DNA from: Blepharisma japonicum | Lineage: Eukaryota > Ciliophora > Heterotrichea > Heterotrichida > Blepharismidae | Assembly: GCA_949751835.1 (NCBI GenBank) | Contig: CATKHK010000131.1 | Coordinates: 1-64,000, forward strand | Reading direction: 5' to 3' | Length of the DNA stretch: 64,000 nucleotides | In this document: piece after piece, positions 13,801 through 25,800 of the stretch | Layout of the letters: each line of letters opens with the position of its first letter | Numbering within the stretch: the first letter of the stretch is position 1 | The notes under the pieces: generated by a model | What the model was told of the DNA's origin: nothing | The model's input: only the letters and a program-made list of their open reading frames with translations | Database searches by the model: none | Translations under genes and position numbers: made by a program

Positions 13801-16800
13801 ATATCATCAACTGTTTGTACAGACAATATTGGAAATGGTCTTCTCCCTATCTGCTTCTATTTTACAGGGCCATTTGATAAAAATATAACAAATTCAATAT
13901 TTTGCAGAAATAAAAATAATTATATTTCTGGCAATGGGGCAATCCAAATCGAAAGTGAAAATGACTTATATATCACAAATTGCTCGTTTACTAGCAACTC
14001 TGCCAATTTGTCACCTGCTATTTACTTTTCTGGTAAAAGTATTTTTATTGATTCCTCGAATTTTGAAATAAATGAATCAAAAAAGGGTAGTGGGGGAGCC
14101 ATTTATTTTCTTTCAGCAACTTCAACAAATAAAGGCTCTGCCGTTATTTCATCAAGCAATTTTACAAATAACTCAGTATATGAAGATGGCGGAGGAATTT
14201 TTATAGAAGAAAAATCAATATCACCGTTGAGTATGGAGCTTATAATAAACCAAGCAATATTTAATAGAAATTATGCAGCATATGGCTCTGCTTTATATAT
14301 TGATCACTCTGTAGCTTTTTCTGAAGACTCAATTATAACCTCATCAAAATTCAATGAAAATAATTCTAAAGAATCAGGAACAGTCTCTTTATATTATAAT
14401 AGTGGTATTTTATCATTCAAATCCTGCGAATTCATAGAAAATTCTTCCACTTTAGGTGCAGCTTTTCATATTGATATTGCTCAAGACACAAATAAACTGC
14501 GTTCTAAAATTATTATTGAATCATCTGTAATTAGAAAAAATACTGGAAATTCTGTTATATATGTAGATAACCTTAACAAAAACTCTACTATTGAGACAAA
14601 TAATTGTACATTTGAATATAATTCTGGGAAAGTTGTTTCGCTAAATAATGATTATTTTTCTGATCATGGCTCAATTTTTCAGTTTAATTTCGCTAGTTCT
14701 GGGTCTTGCTTTTATCTTCAAAATGCTGCTATATTATATGCAAATTCTAAATTTTACAATAATACTAGCGAAAAATATGGAGGTGTTGTAGCAATAAGTT
14801 TTAATTCAGCTTTTCACTGTGATTATTGCAGTTTTATCAAAAATAAAGTTTTAAAAGGAAAAGGTGGTGTATTAAATGCTGAGCAAGATTCTCGATTTTA
14901 TATATCAAATTCAAAATTTATGCAAAATTCGTGTGAAAATGATGGGTCTACAATTTCTGCTTTTAATTGCAATTTGACAGCATCTTATATATACTCTTCT
15001 TATTTTACTGAAAATCATGCGAATGGGGCTGGGCTAATGGCATTTATAAGTTCAAAAATAATTATTTCTTCTTCTATTATCAAGAATAACACTGCTAAGG
15101 GAATCACTTCAGGAATCAAGCTTTCCTTATCCAATACTGAGATATATAGTTCATCCTTTGAAGCTCAAGCAAGTGCATCTGGAAACTTTCTCTATATATT
15201 TTCATTAAGCACTGTAAATATACATAATACTTCATTTTCTAAGGGAAATTCAAGTGAAAATGGAGGTGCTATATATGCCAGCTTAAGCGCTGTGCTATTA
15301 TCTTCTTCATCTTTTCGTCAACTATCGTCTAAAAATGGAGCTGCAATTTATGCGACTTTTGGTAGCACAATAGCAATAAGCAATTGTGAATTCTCTAGTT
15401 TATTTAGTCAATCAGCAGGAGGAATCATAAACATTAAGCAAGCTGCTTTATCTATAGAAAACTCAATATTTTCAGACTTTTCTTCAACCGGCATATATGG
15501 AGTACAGCTCAAAAAATTGGAAATTGCAGATTCCTCTCTAATTAATGGAATTGGAATTAACGGAGGTGCTGTTTATTGTGACTCGTGCAATGAAGTCAAT
15601 ATAAAATATTGCAATTTCGCTAATAATATAGCCCTTTTATCTGGAGGTGCTATATTTTTAACTGCAAATAATGAAATCGGTGAGTCATATAATATTTTTT
15701 CAAGTCAGTTTATAAATAATACTGCAAAAAATGGAGGAGCTCTTTTTGCAAGTGATATAAGCCTTAGCATCCTCTTTTCAGAATTTAACTTAAATGCAGC
15801 AAATACAGACCAAATTGCTGTGGGCAAAAAATTTGACTATGGAATTGGAGGAGGCATAAAAATAAGCTGCCCAAATATTGAGCAATGCAAACTAGTAGTT
15901 AAATCTAGTACATTCACTGAAAACACTGCAAAATATAATGGAGGAGGAATCAGCTGGGATGATAAAATACCTGAATTTTTTAATAATTCATATATAGGCA
16001 ATACTGCAGAATATGGAAACGATATAGCCTCTTATCCTGTAAAGCTGGCAAAAGTAAATAAAGATGGAAGCTTAGATGGATATACTAATAGAATGCTAGT
16101 TGTGTCGAATTCTACCTTAACTGGGATTGCATCTGGGCAAAACAATAAAACCCCATTAATTATTGCCTTAGTTGATGATATGGATAATATCATAGTTACC
16201 GATAATTTGAGCGAAGCAGAGCTGAAATCTGTAAACTTGACCACACAAATTTCAGGCATAACCAAAGCTACTGCAATAAATGGAATATTTAACTTTTCTG
16301 AATTTGTTATTTCAGAAGAGCCAGGATCTGATATTCAAATAATGGTGATTTCTTCAGCAATAGATACTGATAAAATTAAAAAATCTGGCGAAATTTTTTA
16401 TAGTAAAAATTTGACCTTTAATGCAAATGTAAGAGAGTGTGAGATAGGGGAAGTTAAATCAGGAAAAAATTGTGAAGTATGTCCCGAAGGGTTTTATAGT
16501 TTAAATCCGAACTTAATTTCATGTCTTACTTGTCCAAATACAGCTGTATGCTATGGAAACTATACAATGGCTCCATTGCCTGGATATTGGAGAGATAATA
16601 TGCACACAGATAAATTTTGAAAGTGTCCGCATCCTCCAGCGTGCTTAGGATCACCTAATAAAAACAATATTTCTTATACAGGCGAATGTGGCAAAGCTTA
16701 TAAAGGAAATAAATGTCAGTCATGCAAAGCTGGGTTTTCTCATACAATGAATAAAAAATGTGAAAAATGTCCAAGTACTGTAATTAACTCCTTAACAACA

Positions 16801-18060
16801 GTAGGAACTACACTTGGGCTTATATTTTTATTATTTATAATGGTAAAAACTACAAGAAAATCTGCCTTTAAGCCTAAATCACATACATCTGTCCATATAA
16901 AGATTTTTTTGAATTATATTCAAATGGTTATATTAGCGTCTACTTTCAAATTAAACTGACCAATTGAAGTTTTAGAGCTTTTTAAGGCCCAAAATAACAC
17001 TGATTATGTTTACCAACAAATTTATTCATTCCAATGTCTTTTACAAGATGGAGCATCCCAAGACTTAGCTTATTTTAGAACTTTAATTATTATTGCTTTA
17101 CTTCCTTTTTTAATGGTGATTTTATCATTATTATTTTGAATTTTCATCAAGTTCATAAAAAGTTCTTACAAAACTTTTTGGGATGATTTTATCTCAACGT
17201 GCATTATTCTCCTGTTTTTGATTCATCCAAGTACCGTTAAAAAAATGTTTGCGTCAATGAATTGCACTGAAATAAATCCTGGAGAATATTGACTTGAAGA
17301 AGACCTTGATATTAAATGCTGAAATTACGATCATTTCTTTTATGTACTAACTGTCTCCTTGCCAACTATAATTTTATGAGGAATTGTTGTGCCTACGATT
17401 TGTTTGATAAATCTTATTAGAAATAGAGACCATATTAATGAAATACATATACGGCTAAGATATGGTTTTCTATTTAATGGATTCAAAGACGATCAGTTTT
17501 TTTGGGAGTTTATAATTTTATACACAAAGATTATTCTGATTTGTTGTTCAGTTTTTCTGACTCGAATTTCATTGAAGATCCAAGCACTTATTGTAGCAAT
17601 TTTATATTCTATTTGCTTACGTTTGCAATATTCAAATAATCCGTATAACGACAAAAGTTTAAATCAAATGGAATTAAGAGCAAAGATCGTTTGTGTGGTT
17701 ACTATTTATAGTGGGCTTTATTATTTAATGGGTTCTTTAAGTTATATCTCCAGCTTTATTTTTTTCTTATTTATTTTGACAGCGAATCTGTATTTTTCGA
17801 TATATTGAGGATATTATCTTATAAAGTCAATCGTTCTAATGATATCGAAAAAAGTGAATCAACGACAAAATAGAAGCAAAATTGACAGCGAGAACAACAA
17901 TTTAAACAGTGAAAATTGTGAGATATCAAGCGTTATAGATATTGAAATTAACGTATCAAATTCATCAAATGAAAGTATGCAAGCTCAAAGTCAGAACCTT
18001 AATAATATTGAAAGCTCAATAAATACTGCGAATAAGCTTGATGTTCCTAAAACTAATTAG
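10873..18060 (+). CDS. B3: type-B giant LNR/beta-helix/multi-TM surface protein (2,390 aa)
   Basis: Complete type-B gene. ATG 10873 starts the signal peptide MYLILILFIPALSIELAC. One 15-nt intron (10954-10968) follows CPPIF. About nine LNR-like modules cover residues 20-370, more than in type A. GDGSIYTPFETLDYAL near residue 460 is a classic lead-in to a right-handed beta-helix, which runs to about residue 1,708 with many GGAIY/GGGIF turns. 'IASGQNNKTPLIIALVDD' and the ephrin-receptor-like domain (CEVCPEGFYSLNPNL, CLTCPNTAVCYGNY, GYWRDN) occupy about 1730-1962. About nine TM segments lie at 1965-2314. The tail has SNSSNESMQAQSQ and ends at TAG 18058-18060. A second GT-AG 15-mer at 11201-11215 could be an additional stopless intron; splicing it would give 2,385 aa. 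TGA encodes Trp throughout. Confidence 0.93.
10954..10968 (+). other. 15-nt intron of B3 (stopless)
   Basis: The sequence is gtaatttctaagcag, at the conserved phase-0 position after CPPIF, with A at position 10. Unlike its counterparts it ends CAG and holds no in-frame stop, so retention would only add five residues. Confidence 0.85.
11201..11215 (+). other. Possible second 15-nt intron in B3
   Basis: The sequence is gtgacttatatttag, aligned with the second intron of B4 and B6. It has GT-AG ends and A at position 10, but GTG instead of GTA at the start, and no stop. It reads as CDLYLG if retained. Status is undecided. Confidence 0.35.
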
Positions 18061-18364
18061 AAATATTCATCTTAAATAATTGATAGGCCTTATTATTAAT
18101 TGCATAGATTAGTATAGCTTGTTGGTTTTAAGATATTTAATTAATAAATGAAGTATAAGCTGAATTTTCATTTTCATTTATAGTTAAAATTGGTAATTTT
18201 AAGCTAAGTGATCAATTACTTAAAATAAAGCATTTCGTCATAAATAAGTGATAAAAATATCATAATTTAATTTATAGAATGAAATTAACTAAGTTAAGTG
18301 CGGGCTGATAATTAAATTCTCAATGAATTATATTCTTGGCATTTATTAATTTATTTATATAATT
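18061..18364. other. B3-psi1 intergenic region (about 300 bp)
   Basis: AT-rich, stop-filled in all frames that I scanned, no repeat or motif recognised. Presumably the 3' flank of B3 and the decayed promoter of psi1. Confidence 0.4.
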
Positions 18365-19330
18365 ATGAACTTCATTGCTTTATTTTTTTAACTCCAGTTT
18401 TGAGCATGGATTTTCTTTGCAATCCCAACGATAGCCCTCCTTTTCTTGTAATTTTTAAGTAGCAAGGTAATGGCTTATGCAATCCTAGCTGCATGAATCC
18501 TTATTGCAATTATGATACAGGAAGCCATTATAACATCCCAAATAATTTTTTAAATGTCAAACTTTTTCTCTCAATGCTTTTTAGATGCTCCTACATGCAA
18601 TGTAAACTATCTTGGTAATGGTATTTATAATGATAATTGCAATTTCGCATCTTGTGGGCTTGATTTTGGAAACTGTGGGTATTGTGCTCCCTCATGCAAT
18701 TTATATTTAAGCAAATTATCTCAATTAGGAAATGAATGTAAAAATAAAAAATGCAATTACAACAATGGAGACTGCTTCAATATTACTTGTGAGACTAATT
18801 GCTATAATTATATGATTGGAAACTCCATTTGCGATGAAGCTTGCTATGTGAAAGAATGCAATTTTGATAACACTGATTGTGATTGCTTTCCTGGATGCAC
18901 TTCACTATTATTGCAAAATGATACCAAATACCTTCGTTTTTAAATAACACATTTTAAAAATAATGTTCCTAAATATGGAAAAGATATAGCTTCATATCCA
19001 ATAAAGTTAATAAAAAAGTAAAAGAAGATGGGAGCTTAGAAAAATTTAATTAGGAGAGAGCTATCTGACCCAATTCCCAGTCTTAATTTACAGAAATAGC
19101 GCCAGGACAAAATATTAAAAATCTCTTACAAATTACTTTGGTTGTTGATTTGGATAATATCATGTGCACTGATATTATGGAATATGCAAGCCAGAATGCA
19201 TGATAGCAAGCTGCAATTTCGATAAAATAGACCAATCTTATAATAATTAATGCCTTAATACCTCTTTGACTATTTTTCTTCTTATCAACAAATCATACGA
19301 AAGGATTTTTCATATGTTGTGCATAACAAA
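18365..19330 (+). pseudogene. psi1: three-piece mosaic relic of type-B and type-A genes
   Basis: Three family fragments are fused. Piece 1 (18365-18925) is a type-B head. It has a signal-peptide remnant out of frame, a preserved intron-like 15-mer (18448-18462), and LNR modules (GNGIYNDNCNFASCGLDFGNC; NSICDEACYVKECNFD) with an internal deletion of about one module. Piece 2 (about 18915-19180) is the end of the beta-helix plus spacer (NNVPKYGKDIASYPIKL, then TEIAPGQNIKN..VVDLDNI), so about 4 kb that a full gene would carry is missing. Piece 3 (about 19180-19330) is a type-A LNR end (CKPECMIASCNFDKID, then a decayed version of the S-YQQIIR-FSYVVH segment). Several frameshifts and TAA/TAG stops lie within the pieces. 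No product is expected. Confidence 0.85.
18448..18462 (+). other. Fossil 15-nt intron in psi1
   Basis: The sequence is gtaatttttaagtag, at the family position between SPPFL and QGNGLC, with GT-AG and A at position 10. The splice signals outlived the reading frame. Confidence 0.7.
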
Positions 19331-19644
19331 ACACCTCTCTTTTATAAAAAATGGCAAGCGTTTATTCTTATTACTAGCTATGTTTTGAATTTAGAATTTT
19401 AATAAACAATTATAGTAAATGCAATTTGTTTTTAATATTTTACAGTTTATCCAGACAATTAAGATGATTGATATGCTCATTTTAATTATTCATCTAATTA
19501 AAAAATATATATGTGTATAATCGATTTCAAAATATATAAAAACTATTGTAATTAAATTTCTTTGATATTTAGATATTTAAGCTTCCAGAATTTTTAAAAT
19601 ATATTATTATTTACTTTATTGTGTCTAAACGAAATACTATTTAG
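19331..19644. other. Gene-free AT-rich stretch after psi1
   Basis: About 310 bp with no supported coding potential and no similarity that I can recognise to the family. It ends where the repeated segment shared with the B6 upstream region begins. Confidence 0.4.
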
Positions 19645-19859
19645 GGGTTTTCTACTCTAGAATTTGCTTTTATAAGCAATTAACTTAATGACTAAATATT
19701 TGCTATCATGTTGCTCCATTCATTTTCGATAATTATTGGTTAAGTATTGTTTAATTCATAGGTCTTTCCTGATCCTTTGGCTCATGTAGTCTGATTCTTA
19801 GCACCGCTTCATAAAAATTAAAAAAGGTATTAATAATTCTGATTATTTTTTTAATAATT
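19645..19859 (+). promoter_or_regulatory. B4 upstream region, partly conserved before B6
   Basis: About 95 bp (19645-19738) match 36380-36475 with scattered changes. Then about 80-90 bp are present here but not before B6, and the last 25 bp before the ATG match again. Conservation may only reflect recent duplication, so promoter function is unproven. Confidence 0.4.
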
Positions 19860-22800
19860 ATGGTATTTTGGCTAGGACTCTTTTTAGGTCAGGCTTTTGG
19901 GCTTAATATTGTGTGCAATTTGAATGAGTGTATTCCATTTAATGTAATTTCTAACTAGCAAGGTGATGGCATATGCAACTTGGAATGCATGAGTTTATCT
20001 TGCAATTACGATACTGGAGGAATGTACAGATATTCAAGTAATGCTACGTGATCAGACTGCATTGATGATTGCCTATTGGGTAGTTGAGGGTTTTGCTCTC
20101 TTTCAATGCTTGGCGATGGAAGTTGCGATGAAGGCTGCAACGTCCACGAATGCGGATATGATTTCGGAGATTGTGGGTATTGTGCTCCATCATGTAAATA
20201 ATATTTAGGCTATAAATCTCAATTAGGAGGATCTTGCGATCTTGAATGCAATACGACTTCATGCTATTATGACGCTGGGGCTTGCTTAGAGTGCGCTGCT
20301 GGGTGCAGTTCTGATATTTGAGGAAATGGAGTTTGCAATCAAGAGTGCAATAATAAAGAGTGCAATTATGATAATGGAGATTGCTCAAACATTACATGTG
20401 CTTCCAACTGTTATATTTGAATGATAAATAATGGTATTTGTGATAAAGCTTGCCATGTAGAAGAGTGCAACTTTGATGATTTTGACTGTGATTGCTCTCC
20501 TGGCTGTTTTTCTTCATTGCTAGGAAATGGAGAATGCGATGAAATCTGTAACAATCTTAGATGTGAATTCGATCGGGAAGATTGTGGATATTGTGCCAGT
20601 GGCTGCTATTTAGATATGCTCGCTAATGATGTCTGTGATGATATTTGCAATAATTTAGGCTGCAAGTATGATAATTATGCATGCGGGTGCTCTTCAAGCT
20701 GTAAAGTAGAAGATTATGGGAAATGTAAGCCAGAATGCTTAGTAAGTTCATGCTTCTATGATCAAGTTGCAAAAGCTGATGGCAAGTGATGTAAAGACAA
20801 AGATTTAGTAATGTTCACAGTGTTTCAGCATATGATTTTAAATGACGCAACTCAAATAATCAATTTTGATGACTGCTTAGCAGCATCTTCTAATGAATGC
20901 ACTTTATCTAAGTATTCAGATCCAGATATAAGCTATAGCGAGTGTCTCTACAAGGAGTGCAATTATGGGATAACTATCACTAAAACACAAAATTGTGATT
21001 TGCTTGTCCCAATCCAGGACCAAAGTATATGCAGCTCTTGCTATTATGACTATTGCTGATTTTGCTGAGATAACATTTATCGTGATAAATATAACTATTT
21101 TACAATGACTTTGTTCGATATAGAATTTCGTTTAATTCCTAATTATATTAGAATTGAAGGATACAAAAATTTCTTTATCTTTCATACAACTTCAATCCAA
21201 ATAGGTTCAGTTCCATCTGGTGATGGCCGTCGTGTCTCTCCATTTGAGACGATTGAATTTGCTTTCCAGTCTATATCTGATCTGGGGGAAGAAATAAATA
21301 TTTTGTATTTAGCAAATGATGGGAATTACACTTTATCAGACTGCTATATTATGGACTGAATCAATAATTTATTAGTGACTTCTTATGATAGCAATAAAAT
21401 CATAATTAAAATTAATGGGTGGTCAGAGGTATCTTGTCATCATTATTATTGAAATTTGAAGTTTAAAAACTTGATTTTTGACGGATCTGAGCAGTATGCT
21501 GCATGTAATGACTCAATATACTGTGAATATTGCGCATATAGTTTTTACAACGAAAGTGATGGCTATTATTATAATGATAGAAATCAGCCTGTTTCCAAAA
21601 ATTTGCCGATAGATAATTGTAGAGGCGATAGATCAAATTATCTTTCTCTTTTTCAGAGTTCTGGGATATTTACTATTATTAACACTGAGATAAGAAACTT
21701 CCGTTTTAACTATGATTCTATTTTTTCTAATAGCTATGGGGAATTGAATCTTTTTAATGTTACTTTTGACAATATAAGATTAAGAGGCACAGAAGCTGCT
21801 GCTGTTATTTATATATCAGAAAGTATCCTTTATTTTAAATATATAGGAGGCTCTGTAACAAGATTGAATAATGGGTATGAACTAGGAGACCCAATGAATT
21901 TTCGTGGATTTTTATATGTAGCAGATAAATCATCAATTTTGATTAAAAATGTCGATTTTAAGTACAACTTAGTCTACAAAAATCCTCAGAGTTCTCAGTC
22001 AAGTGCTTCATTGATATATATTATGCAATCAGCAGAAATAGAAATAGATAATTGCACTTTTATGTATAATTATTGTGAAGATGGATTGATTTATTCTAAT
22101 ATAAAAATTACTGCTTACGACTCTAGTTATAATGAAACATATTACATGACTGTTTTAACTCAAACTTTTGTATATGTTCACGACACAAATTTTATATCAA
22201 ATTATGGAAAATTTGGAGTCATTCATATAAATTTTTTGGATAAGCTTTTGAATGTCCACTTAAGTAATTTGAGAATCGAATCCAATGGAGCAGAAGATGA
22301 TTCTATGATTTATATAAGAAATCCACAAATTTACAATGATTATAAGACCTATACAACAATAAGCATTCTAACTGCTTCTAAAGCTCAAGCTATTTCTATA
22401 ATCATGTCACCAATATGATGCAATATCACTAGCATATATTTTAAAAACAACCACGCAAGAGGAATGCTCAATGCTACTAATTTGGTAAATTTCGAGCTAA
22501 AAAATTTGACTATTGACTCAAATGGATCTCCAATTGAAGATAAAGATATCAATACTTTGGTTATCGATTATTTTATTGAAAACAGGGATGTTGAAAATTT
22601 ATATTTAAGCAAGAAAAAGGCTAATCCGCAAGAACTCGATTGTGACTTTATGGTTTCTTTATCAAATCCATACAATTTAGATATGAATATACTGAATATT
22701 TCAAACAATATCTGTAGGAATTCTTCACCAACTTTTAAAATTGAAAATTCAGATATTCGTGACTTGGCTTCAGTTAATTGTTTTGGGAACATTGGAAATG

Positions 22801-25800
22801 GCCCATTTTCAGTGTGTTTTTATTTATCTGGGTTACACAGCAGAAACATCGTCAATTCTTATTTTGTTGGAAATATAAATTATGAGACCACAGGTTATGG
22901 TGCTCTCCAAATAGAAAGCAAAAATGATTTATATATTACAAACTGCACATTTTTTAATAATTCAGCTTGCTTGTCGTCTGCTCTATACTTCTTAGGCCAT
23001 AGCATTTTTATTGACTCATCAACCTTTGAATCAAATGAATCTAAGCTAGGAAATGGAGGAGGCTTATATTTCACCTCAATCCCTTCAACTACAAAAGGCT
23101 CAATAATTATCACTTCAAGCAGCTTTAATTTAAATTCTGCTTTTATGTTTGGGGGAGCAGTCTATATTGAAGAAAAATCAACTTCCCCTCTATCTCTAGA
23201 ACTTGTAATTTCCCAAGTAATCTTTACTAGAAACAGTGCAAATCATGGCTCAGCCTTGTATATCGATAAAACTGTTGCCTTAGTTGAAAGCTCAACAATA
23301 TTAGCTACAAATTTCACCGAAAATCATTCTTTTGAATACGGAACAGTGTCGCTATTATTTTATAGTGGAATTTTATCGTTTAAATCTTGTAAATTCATAG
23401 AAAATACTTCAATTTATGGTGCAGCCCTTTATATTGATATCACTCAAGATAAAAATAATTTGCGATCAAAGGTTGTTATTGAATTGTCAACGTTTAGGAA
23501 TAATAAAGGAAATTCAATTATTTTTGGTGACAACCAGAATAGAAACTCATCAATTGAAACTAAAAACTGCTTATTTGAGTACAACAAAGGCATCGTCACA
23601 TCACTAAACTATGACTATTTTATAGACACTGACTCAATTTTCCGATATAATTCTGCTCCTTTTGGATCCTGTTTTTATCTTCAAAATTCTGCTATTCTAT
23701 ATGCAAAGTCACAGTTTATTAATAATACAAGTGATGACTATGGGGGAGTCATAGCAATAAATTTCAAGTCTATTTTTAATTGTGATAACTGCACATTCAT
23801 CCAAAACAAAGCTTTATTAGGCCAAGGAGGAGTGCTTAACGCAGAGCAAAATTCTCTATTTTATATATCGAATTCAAATTTCCTTCAAAACTCATGTGGA
23901 AAAGATGGATCAGCAATTTTTGTTTTTAACTGCAACTCTACAGCTTCTTCTATTGTGGCGTCAAATTTTTCTGATAATAATGCTAATGGAGCAGGGGTCA
24001 TTACTTTGATAAGCTCGAAATTAACTATTTCTTCTTCCAATCTGAATAGCAATTCTGCTAAAGGCTATGTTTCTGGAGTAAAGCTATCATTCTCAATGGC
24101 AGATATCTATGATTCAAAGTTTGCAAATCAATCAAGCATTTATGGAAATTTTGTTTATTTACAGGTTGCAAGTAGCATTAATTTGCGAAATACAACATTT
24201 TATAGAGGAAGTTCAAACGATAGTGGAGGGGCAATATATTCAAGCTCAAGCTTGGTATCTGTCGACTCGTGCATTTTTGATGAATTGTTATCCCCAAGAG
24301 GAGGAGCAATTTATGCTACTTTTGATAGCACTATTATTGTTAATAATTCTAATTTTAAACGTTTATCAAGCTCGACAGCAGGCGGGATAATAAATGCGAA
24401 TCAAGCCACTTTGATTATCAAAAATTCAAATTTTCGTGAGTTTTCTTTTACTGGAATATATGGTAAACAATTAAAATATTTAGAAATATCGAACTCATCC
24501 TTTACTAATGGCCTAGGAATTGATGGTGGTGCAGTCAGTTGTCAAGCATGCAGTAAAGTAAATATCAATTTATGCACTTTTATAGATAATTCTGCATCTT
24601 TGTATGGTGGTAGTTTATATTTTGATTCTAGCAGTGAATTCGCAGATTTTTATAATATTTTTTCTTGCAAATTTATTAATAACATTGCGGCAAATGGAGG
24701 AGCAATTTTTGGAAGTGATGTTAACTTAAACATTTCATCATCAGTTTTTAAACAGAATAAAGCAGATACCGAATTCGATCATGCAAAGATAGAATATGGA
24801 ATTGGTGGAGGAATTAAAATAAGCTGCGCTAATATTCAATCATGCAAGTTTAAAATTAAATCCAATAATTTCATAGAAAACTATGCAAAATATAATGGTG
24901 GAGCTTTAAGCTGAGACAATCAATTACCTGAGTTTTTCAATAACTCTTACCAGAATAATACTGCTTTGTATGGAAAAGACATAGCTAGTTTCCCAATAAA
25001 ATTGATGAGAATCAATGAAAGCGGAATTTTAGAAGATTATGGAAGTAGAAGAAGATTGGGCGGACCTGTATCAAGCTCGAATTTAACTGAAATTGCATCT
25101 GGACAGAATTATAAAAACCAGCTTTGTGTTGCCTTAGTAGATAATATGGATAATGTCATAACGACTGACAATTTAAGTGAAGCAGAGCTAAAATCAGTCA
25201 ACTCAACAACCAAAATTTCTGGCAAAACCAAAGTTACAGCAGTAAATGGTATTTTTAATTTTTCTGAGTTTGTTATTTCAGAAGAGCCAGGGTCAAATAT
25301 ACAAATAACAGTTATTTCCTCAGCAATTGATGCTGCTAAAATAAAAAAATCAGGCCAGAAATTTTACAGCCAAAATTTGACTTTTAATGCAAATGTCAGA
25401 AAATGTGAATTGGGTGAAGTTACATCGGGAAAAAACTGCGAAGTATGTCCTGAAGGGTTTTATAGCTTAAATCCAAATTTAATTTCTTGCTTGGCCTGTC
25501 CAGAAATAGCTGAATGCTATGGAAATTATACAATGGTTCCGAAGCCTGGATATTGAAGAGATAATTTATATACAGATAAGTTTTGAAAATGTCCCCATTC
25601 TCCAGCTTGTTTGGGCTCTCCTAATAAAATTAACCTCTCTTATACTGGTGAATGTGGAATGGCTTATCAAGGCAATAAGTGTCAAGCTTGCAAATCAGGA
25701 TATTCACATACAATGGACAACAAGTGTGAGGAATGCCAAAGCGTTACAGTAAATATTGTGACTACAACAGGAGTTTCTTTAGCGCTTATCATTTTATTAT

